A stretch of 14,620 nt of DNA, from positions 1-14,620 of the forward strand of contig CALKVF010000062.1 of NCBI GenBank assembly GCA_937996535.1, written 5' to 3'. Under the pieces are notes generated by a model. It worked only from the letters and a program-made list of their open reading frames with translations. It ran no database searches and was not told where the DNA came from. This document shows positions 7,154 through 12,468 of the stretch, piece by piece. The stretch is from an uncultured Novosphingobium sp. Lineage in GTDB: Bacteria > Pseudomonadota > Alphaproteobacteria > Sphingomonadales > Sphingomonadaceae. The translations under genes were made by a program, and so were the position numbers. Position 1 is the stretch's first letter. Each line of letters begins with the position of its first letter.

Positions 7154-7996
7154 TTACTTCTTGATCTTGGAAGTGTCGAAAGTGCCAAGACCCGGCTTGA
7201 AGCTCTTTTCGTCGAGGAACTGACGGGTGGCTTCCTTGCGGGCTTCGACGCCGCCGAAGTTGTGCAGGGCTTCCTGGGTGCGGATCAGGTAGTCCTCGGC
7301 GTTGTCATAGGTCATTTCGGTCATGCGGCGCACGGCCCACTTGGTCGCGCGCACGGCGTGGCCGTCCTTCTTGAGCAGCGCTTCGGCGATCGCGGTGACG
7401 CGGGCCTTGAGCTGATCGGCCGGGACGCTTTCGGTGACGAGGCCCTGGGCTTCGGCTTGCTTGCCGTTCAGGTTTTCGCCCATCATCGCGTGATACATCG
7501 CCTTGCGCAGCGGCATCAGGTCGGCAACGACCTTCGAGGCTCCGCCGCCCGGCAGGATGCCCCAGTTGATTTCCGAAAGACCGAACTGGGCGTCGTCAGC
7601 CGCGATCGCGATGTCGCAGGCGAACAGCGGGCCGTAGCCACCGCCAAAGCACCAGCCGTTGATCATGGCGATGGTCGGCTTTTCGTACCAGCGCAGGCGT
7701 TCCCACCACGAATAGGCTTCGCGCTGCGACTTGCGGATCGCCGACAGGCCCTGGGCTTCGGTTTCGCGGAAGTATTCCTTGAGATCCATGCCCGCCGACC
7801 AGGCATCGCCTTCGCCGGTGAGGACCAGCACGCCCACGTCATCGCGGAATTCGAGGTCGGCGATCACGCGGCCCATCTGGCGGTTGAGCTTGGGGCTCAT
7901 GCAGTTGCGCTTTTCGGGGCGGTTGAACTTCACCCAGGCGATGCGGTTTTCGATGACGTAGGAGACGGTATCTTCTTCGGCGCGTTCGGCGGCCAT
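7154..7996 (-). CDS. ech: p-Hydroxycinnamoyl-CoA hydratase/lyase (feruloyl-CoA hydratase-lyase)
   Basis: 280 residues of the crotonase superfamily, close to the Pseudomonas hydratase-lyase in length and motifs: NRPEKRNCMSP (25-35), WSAGMDLKEYFRE (66-78), KPTIAMINGWCFGGG (106-120) and FGLSEINWGI (138-147), ending FLDEKSFKPGL. The enzyme hydrates feruloyl-, caffeoyl- or coumaroyl-CoA and cleaves it to vanillin-type aldehyde plus acetyl-CoA. Oxyanion-hole residues M70 and G120 and the catalytic glutamate (E142, Glu143 in Pseudomonas) are present, as is Y75. Two studied active-site positions differ: Ser123 aligns with G122 and Tyr239 with I238, from an alignment made by memory. Start ATG 7994-7996 has AGGA upstream. 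It lies 47 bases after vanillin dehydrogenase, which would oxidise its product. No feruloyl-CoA synthetase lies in the window. Confidence 0.93.
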   Translation of the reverse strand: MAAERAEEDTVSYVIENRIAWVKFNRPEKRNCMSPKLNRQMGRVIADLEFRDDVGVLVLTGEGDAWSAGMDLKEYFRETEAQGLSAIRKSQREAYSWWERLRWYEKPTIAMINGWCFGGGYGPLFACDIAIAADDAQFGLSEINWGILPGGGASKVVADLMPLRKAMYHAMMGENLNGKQAEAQGLVTESVPADQLKARVTAIAEALLKKDGHAVRATKWAVRRMTEMTYDNAEDYLIRTQEALHNFGGVEARKEATRQFLDEKSFKPGLGTFDTSKIKK

Positions 7997-8043
7997 GGTG
8001 CTATTCCTTTGCTAGAATTTGAAAGATCGGAAAAAAGTGAGGC

Positions 8044-9441
8044 TTAGATCGGGAAGTTCCCGGGCTGGGTTTCGACTGTGATCCAGCGGGTTTCGGTGAA
8101 GCTGTCGATGCCCTGCTTGCCGCCAAAGCGGCCATAGCCCGATGCGCCGACGCCGCCGAAGGGCATCTGGGCTTCATCGTGCACGGTCGGGCCGTTGACG
8201 TGGCAGATGCCCGACTGGATGCGCTTGGCAATCGTCAGGCCCTTGGCGATGTCGCGGGTGAAGACCGCGGCGGAGAGGCCGTATTGGGTGTCGTTGGCCA
8301 GTTCGACCGCGTGGTCGGCATCGCGGGCGCGGATCATCGCGACCACCGGGCCGAAGCTTTCGTCGCGGTAGAGGTTCATCGCGGCGGTCACGCCGTCAAC
8401 CACCGTGGCGGGCATCAGCACGCTGTCGGCCTTGCCGCCGGCGATGACCTTGGCACCCTTGGCTGCGGCATCGTCGATCAGCGCGTTGACGTGGCTGACG
8501 GTCTTCTGATCGATCACCGCGCCGAGCGGGGTGGTGCCTTCGCGCGGATCGCCGGTTGTCAGGCTGGCGGCCTTGGCGGCAAAGCGCTTGGCGAATTCAT
8601 CGGCCACGGCTTCGACCACGATGATCCGCTCGGTCGACATGCAGATCTGGCCCTGATTCATGAAGGCGCCGAACGCGGCGGCCTTGACCGCTTCATCAAG
8701 GTCGGCGTCTTCGAGCACGATCAGCGGCGCCTTGCCGCCCAGTTCGAGCAGGCAGGGCTTGAGCTGCTGGGCCGCGCGCACGGCGATGATCCGGCCGACA
8801 TTGGTGCTGCCGGTGAAGTTGATGCGCTTGACCTCGGGCGCATCGACCAGCGCGCCGACCACTTCGGCGGCGTCTTCGGGGGCGTTGGTGACCACGTTGA
8901 CCACGCCTTCGGGGAAACCGGCTTCGGCAAAGGCTTCGATGATCAGCGCATGGGTGCGCGGGCAGGTTTCGCTGGCCTTGAGGATCACGCTGTTACCGCA
9001 GGCCAGCGGCACGGCGATCGCGCGCACGCCGAGAATGATCGGGGCATTCCACGGCGCAATGCCGAGGATCACGCCAACCGGTTCCTTGAGCGCCATGGCG
9101 AGGCAGCCGGGCTTGTCCGAGGGGATCACTTCGCCGGTGATCTGGGTGGTGATCGCGGCGGCTTCGCGGACCATGCTGGCGGCAAGGCCAAGGTTGAACA
9201 TCGCCCAGCCGGCGGTCGATCCGGTTTCGGCCATCATCGCGGCAACGAAATCGTCCTTCTTGGCTTCGAGTGCGGCGGCAGCCTTCATCAGCACCGCGCG
9301 GCGGGCGTTGGGGCCCTGGGCGGCCCAAGCCGGAAACGCGGCCGCGGCCTTGGCGGCGATCGCCGGAATATCGTGTGCTTTCATGGCGGCGGCGCTTGAA
9401 GCGACTTCACCGGTCAGCGGATTGAGGCGCGTGAATTCCAT
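8044..9441 (-). CDS. vdh: Vanillin (benzaldehyde-type) dehydrogenase
   Basis: 465 residues, a complete ALDH. Catalytic features: N132 in APWN, K155 in VILKAS, FTGST (209-213), general base E233 in LELGGKAPL and nucleophile C267 in NQGQICMSTER. The C-terminal stretch CHVNGPTVHDEAQMPFGG, then GYGRFGG and SFTETRWITVE, is characteristic of the vanillin/salicylaldehyde dehydrogenase branch. It oxidises vanillin or related benzaldehydes to the acid with NAD(P)+ in the cytoplasm. Start ATG 9439-9441 follows GGGAGAGTCGAGC. It is the first gene of a leftward operon with hydratase-lyase and the CmcJ-like oxygenase, so aldehyde released by the lyase is handled at once. It is divergent from MarR 2 across a 78-base gap dense in inverted repeats. 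The exact aldehyde preference (vanillin, protocatechualdehyde, 4-hydroxybenzaldehyde) is not readable. Confidence 0.93.
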   Translation of the reverse strand: MEFTRLNPLTGEVASSAAAMKAHDIPAIAAKAAAAFPAWAAQGPNARRAVLMKAAAALEAKKDDFVAAMMAETGSTAGWAMFNLGLAASMVREAAAITTQITGEVIPSDKPGCLAMALKEPVGVILGIAPWNAPIILGVRAIAVPLACGNSVILKASETCPRTHALIIEAFAEAGFPEGVVNVVTNAPEDAAEVVGALVDAPEVKRINFTGSTNVGRIIAVRAAQQLKPCLLELGGKAPLIVLEDADLDEAVKAAAFGAFMNQGQICMSTERIIVVEAVADEFAKRFAAKAASLTTGDPREGTTPLGAVIDQKTVSHVNALIDDAAAKGAKVIAGGKADSVLMPATVVDGVTAAMNLYRDESFGPVVAMIRARDADHAVELANDTQYGLSAAVFTRDIAKGLTIAKRIQSGICHVNGPTVHDEAQMPFGGVGASGYGRFGGKQGIDSFTETRWITVETQPGNFPI

Positions 9442-9458
9442 GCTCGACTCTCCCTATG

Positions 9459-9477
9459 TTGCTATGAGTCATAACAA
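9459..9477. promoter_or_regulatory. 19-bp inverted repeat, operator for the vdh operon/MarR 2
   Basis: TTGCTATGAGTCATAACAA is an inverted repeat with 9-base arms around one central base and a single arm mismatch. It starts 18 bases upstream of the vanillin dehydrogenase ATG. Its right half overlaps TAACAATGCTGA (9472-9483), the sixth copy of the window-wide TAACAAT motif. The size and symmetry fit a MarR dimer site; the likely ligand-responsive binder is the adjacent MarR 2. Confidence 0.6.
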
Positions 9478-9482
9478 TGCTG

Positions 9483-9506
9483 ATTGCTATGGGCAATAGC
9501 TATTGC
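9483..9506. promoter_or_regulatory. Second operator block upstream of MarR 2
   Basis: Two overlapping inverted repeats: ATTGCTATGGGCAAT (9483-9497; 5-base arms ATTGC/GCAAT) and a perfect 14-base palindrome GCAATAGCTATTGC (9493-9506). TTGCTA recurs at 9459, 9485 and 9504. The block ends 14 bases before the MarR 2 ATG and probably overlaps its promoter or start of transcription, which fits autorepression. The first element resembles the one at 3124-3138 upstream of MarR 1. Confidence 0.55.
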
Positions 9507-9519
9507 TAGGACGGCCAGC

Positions 9520-9933
9520 ATGAAGGATCCGCTGCACGAATTACCCGGTTATGCGCTGCGCCGTGCGGCCGCAGCGATGATGGGCGAATTCGCGACCCGG
9601 ATCGAGCCGCTGGGCCTGCGCATCGCCGATGTGTCGGCCTTGCTGGTGATCGGCGCCAACCCGGTGATGACCGCCAGCCAGCTCGGGCGGATGCTCGATA
9701 TCCAGCGCGCCAACATGGTGCCGCTGGTGGCGCGGCTCGAAGATGCCGGGCTGGTCGTGCGCACCCCGCTTGATGGCAAGTCGCACTCGCTCGGGCTGAC
9801 CCCGGCGGGCGAGGCCAAGCTGGCCGAGGCGCGCAGCGTGATCGGTGAATTCGAAGGCTGGCTGGTGTCGCGGATCCCGGCGGAGCACCGCGATCACTTC
9901 AAGCCCGCGCTCGACGCGCTGTGGCGCGGCTGA
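9520..9933 (+). CDS. MarR-family transcriptional regulator 2 (probable hydroxycinnamate-responsive repressor)
   Basis: 137 residues from ATG 9520, with AGGA eight bases upstream. An in-frame ATG at 9484 would translate the inverted repeats and lacks a ribosome site, so I reject it. The core is a winged helix-turn-helix: LRIADVSALLVIGANP (33-48), TASQLGRMLDI (51-61), recognition helix around QRANMVPLVARLEDAGLV (62-79), and wing TPLDGKSHSLGLTPAG (82-97). It is divergent from the vdh/ech/oxygenase operon. In many proteobacteria a divergent MarR protein (HcaR, CouR, FerC and similar) represses hydroxycinnamate genes and is released by the acyl-CoA thioester, so that role is the best inference here. 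It converges with the NmrA-like gene, the stops being four bases apart. Confidence 0.92.
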   Translation: MKDPLHELPGYALRRAAAAMMGEFATRIEPLGLRIADVSALLVIGANPVMTASQLGRMLDIQRANMVPLVARLEDAGLVVRTPLDGKSHSLGLTPAGEAKLAEARSVIGEFEGWLVSRIPAEHRDHFKPALDALWRG

Positions 9934-9937
9934 TTGC

Positions 9938-10861
9938 TTAACCCGCCGCCGCGCGGAGCATGGCGGCGTTGTCTTCGATCAACTGGCGCACCGAGCGCGG
10001 CGGGCGGCCCAGCAGGTGTTTGACGTCGCCCGAACAGATCGCGAGGAACCCCTCGCGGATCGCCTGGCCGAAGGTCACCATGTCATCGCTGTTCCACGGG
10101 ATGCCCGAAACATATTGATCGTCGACCGGGCGGCGCGGGATGCCCATTGCATCGAAGATCGCATACTGGGCGTCATCATCAACGGGCACATAGGTTAGCG
10201 GCACGCCGGTGATTTCGGCCACTAGGGCGGTGACCTCGGCAAAGTCTTGCAGATCCGGCCCGGTGATGTCGTAGGTCTTGTTCTCGTGCCCGTCGCCATC
10301 GAGCACCGCGACCGCACAGGCGGCGCAGTCATCGCGCCAGACCATCGCTTCCTTGCCCAGCCCCGAATTGCTGACCCACTGGCGGCTGGCTATCACGCCC
10401 GGCCCGGCCATCACGATCATCGCATCGGCATAGTGGGCATCACGCAGGAAGGTGAATTTCAGGCCCGAGGCGCGGATCAGGCGCTCGGTTTCGATATGGT
10501 CGTGGCGGACTTCGGCGGGGTTGGCCGGATCGTCGATCCCGATGAAGCTGGTATAGACCACGTGGCCCACGCCCGCTGCCACCGCCGCATCGACCGCGGC
10601 CTGATGCTGCGCGACCCGCGCGCCAACGCGGGTTCCGGAAATCAGCAGCAGCCGCTCGGCCCCGGTCATCGCGCTGACCATGCTGGCCGGCTCGTCATAG
10701 TCGCCATGGCGCACCTCGCAGCCCAGCGCGGCCATGTCGGCGAGCTTGGCCGGGGTGCGGCTCATCAGGATCAGATCGGCGGCGCGGCCGCGTTCGATCA
10801 GACCCTGCGTGGCGAGGCGTCCGTACTGGCCAGAAGCCCCGGTGATGACGATCCGGCCCAT
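9938..10861 (-). CDS. NmrA/QorB-like NAD(P)-binding reductase (atypical SDR)
   Basis: 307 residues. An N-terminal Rossmann motif GASGQYG (8-14) follows MGRIVIT; VVYTSFIGIDDP near 124-135 and a TYDITGP segment further on fit the NmrA-like/SDR_a5 group that includes the quinone reductase QorB. Members reduce quinones or other small carbonyl or ene compounds, or act as redox sensors; there is no classical YxxxK active site. The start ATG 10859-10861 comes three bases after the stop of the upstream oxygenase gene (TAA GCG ATG on the minus strand), with no independent ribosome site, so translational coupling is likely. Being locked to a stilbene-type oxygenase suggests it acts on a product or by-product such as a quinone, or an unsaturated substrate precursor. 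This is inference. Confidence 0.88.
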   Translation of the reverse strand: MGRIVITGASGQYGRLATQGLIERGRAADLILMSRTPAKLADMAALGCEVRHGDYDEPASMVSAMTGAERLLLISGTRVGARVAQHQAAVDAAVAAGVGHVVYTSFIGIDDPANPAEVRHDHIETERLIRASGLKFTFLRDAHYADAMIVMAGPGVIASRQWVSNSGLGKEAMVWRDDCAACAVAVLDGDGHENKTYDITGPDLQDFAEVTALVAEITGVPLTYVPVDDDAQYAIFDAMGIPRRPVDDQYVSGIPWNSDDMVTFGQAIREGFLAICSGDVKHLLGRPPRSVRQLIEDNAAMLRAAAG

Positions 10862-10864
10862 CGC

Positions 10865-12340
10865 TTAGCGCGCCGCGTCGAGCTGGGCCTGCGGCACCCA
10901 CCAGCCGTGGACCTGCGGGCGCAGGCGGGCGGGGATACGCACGCTGGCGACCGGGCCCTTGGCAATCGCGCCTGCTTCCAGCACCCAGGCGAAATGCTCG
11001 AAGCTGTTTTCGCCGGTCTGGTGATCGACGCAGGTGATCAGCCAGCCTTCGTGATCGGGTGAGGGCACATGCACCGGCTCGTTGTAGCACCAGCCCAGCT
11101 GCATCGGCAGGGCCTGGGTGATCTGGGGTGCGGGGCCGTCCATCCCGTCAAGCCGCACCAGCATATCGAACATCGCGCCGACCGGGCCGCCGAACACGGG
11201 CGGGCCCTGACGTTCAGGGTTCATGGTCAGCATGAAGCCGGTGCCATAGGGGCGACCTTGCTTGACGGCCGGGATCACCGGGAAATCGCCCGGCGGGCCG
11301 ATCAGGCTTTCGGTCACGTCGCCTGCGGGGGCCTTGGGATCGACGGTCCAGCGGGTCAGCGCGCCCTGGATTTCCCATGGCTGCATGTCGATCCCCGAAG
11401 GTTCGCGAATGAAGGCAAAGGCATTGGTGTTCGACAGGCACTGATCGAAGTGCAGCAGCCCGGCATCGTCTTCCCAGGCGTTCATCATGTGATAGCAGAA
11501 CACCCCCTTGGGGCCCTTGAACCACTTGATTTCGGACACGTCGCCATAGCGCGGCATCACGCCCAGCCAGCTGTCGAGTTCGGGCTGGTGGTGCCAGTGT
11601 TCGCCCCCGGCCTTGAGCCGGTCGAGATCGCTGGTGGTGGGATAGATCGGAAACAGCGCGTAGTTCTTGCTGACGGTGAAGTCGTGCATCATCGCGCAGT
11701 AAGGCGCATCGAACCACTGTTCGGACTTGAGCGCGCCGTCGGCGCCGACCACGCAATAGGCCACCTTGGTGCTGGCCGGGCCATCGGCTTCGTAGCCATA
11801 GAAGAACAGTTCGCCGGTTTCGGGATCGACCCGCACGTGGGCGGTCATCGTCTCGCTCTTGAGCGCGCCGTCAAAGTCATGGCTGCCCAGCGTATCGAGC
11901 GTCTTGGGATCGACGCGATAGGGGCGGCCATCTTCCTTGGCCATCAGCAGCTTGCCCGCGTGCCAGACCGGGGTGGTATTGGCGACGGTGCGATCGACCC
12001 CGGCCATGTCGGCATCATCGGTGAAGGGATTGCGATACTTGCCGAAGCGGGCGTGGCCCACTTCCTTTTCCGCCTTGTGGCGCGCGGTTTCGACGAACTT
12101 CATCGCGAAATCGACCGAGCCATCGGCGTTGAACGACAGGCGGCTGACCATGCCATCGCCCGACAGGGTGTGATCGTTGGCGAATTTGGGCGGGAAGGCC
12201 GGATCGGGCACCGCGCGGTAGAAGCTGCCGCGCACGGCTTCGGGGATCGTGCCTTCGACCTCAAGCCCGGTGAAGGCCACTTCGCGGCCCACGGGTTCGT
12301 TGAGCCCTACGAAGTAGGGGGTCTGCGGAAATTCTCCCAT
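10865..12340 (-). CDS. Carotenoid-oxygenase family, lignostilbene dioxygenase-like enzyme
   Basis: 491 residues from ATG 12338-12340 (MGEFPQTPYF), with AGGA eight bases upstream. An ATG at 12349 is too close to any ribosome site, and a longer open frame to 12793 runs through the TBDR 2 tail. Family members cleave an aromatic-conjugated C=C with Fe(II) and O2. All four iron-binding histidines are present: H168 (TAHVRVD), H219 (MMHDF), H284 (YHMMNA) and H478 (VHGWW), with near-identical spacing to lignostilbene dioxygenases. Y102 (GKYRNPF) and K135 (LLMAKED) match the Tyr and Lys that recognise the 4-hydroxyl group in NOV1 and LsdA. Phe59 of NOV1 is L59 here, and one second-shell Glu appears as D352. 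The predicted substrate is a 4-hydroxystilbene or similar phenolic alkene giving vanillin-type aldehydes; isoeugenol or vinylphenol is an alternative. It is followed by, and coupled to, the NmrA-like gene. Confidence 0.93.
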   Translation of the reverse strand: MGEFPQTPYFVGLNEPVGREVAFTGLEVEGTIPEAVRGSFYRAVPDPAFPPKFANDHTLSGDGMVSRLSFNADGSVDFAMKFVETARHKAEKEVGHARFGKYRNPFTDDADMAGVDRTVANTTPVWHAGKLLMAKEDGRPYRVDPKTLDTLGSHDFDGALKSETMTAHVRVDPETGELFFYGYEADGPASTKVAYCVVGADGALKSEQWFDAPYCAMMHDFTVSKNYALFPIYPTTSDLDRLKAGGEHWHHQPELDSWLGVMPRYGDVSEIKWFKGPKGVFCYHMMNAWEDDAGLLHFDQCLSNTNAFAFIREPSGIDMQPWEIQGALTRWTVDPKAPAGDVTESLIGPPGDFPVIPAVKQGRPYGTGFMLTMNPERQGPPVFGGPVGAMFDMLVRLDGMDGPAPQITQALPMQLGWCYNEPVHVPSPDHEGWLITCVDHQTGENSFEHFAWVLEAGAIAKGPVASVRIPARLRPQVHGWWVPQAQLDAAR

Positions 12341-12351
12341 GTCGATCATCC

Positions 12352-12363
12352 TAACTATTGTTA
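12352..12363. promoter_or_regulatory. TAACAAT-type operator abutting the oxygenase ribosome-binding site
   Basis: On the minus strand TAACAATAGTTA, one base off the perfect palindrome at 500-511. Its last base is the first A of the AGGA Shine-Dalgarno of the lignostilbene-type oxygenase gene, 12 bases upstream of the ATG. The gap to TBDR 2 (12341-12468) otherwise contains only the TBDR 2 terminator. Confidence 0.6.
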
Positions 12364-12410
12364 CGGTTTTTGTAGCGTTCCCACGCCGCCGCGCAAGAGG
12401 GGCCGAGCAT

Positions 12411-12445
12411 AAAAAAAGGGGCCGCTGTCTTGCGACGGCGGCCCC
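12411..12445 (-). terminator. Rho-independent terminator of TBDR 2
   Basis: On the minus strand a perfect 8-base stem GGGGCCGC/GCGGCCCC, with an inner GTC-GCAA-GAC stem capped by a GNRA-type tetraloop, is followed by seven T residues (A-run 12411-12417). It begins about 23 bases after the TBDR 2 stop at 12469-12471. It isolates the receptor transcript from the oxygenase/NmrA-like operon. Confidence 0.9.
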
Positions 12446-12468
12446 CAGTAGGGTGTTGAATGTGGCGA

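Noticed and set aside
9484..9519. Upstream ATG for MarR 2
   Set aside because: It would translate the palindromes and has no Shine-Dalgarno; ATG 9520 has AGGA at good spacing.
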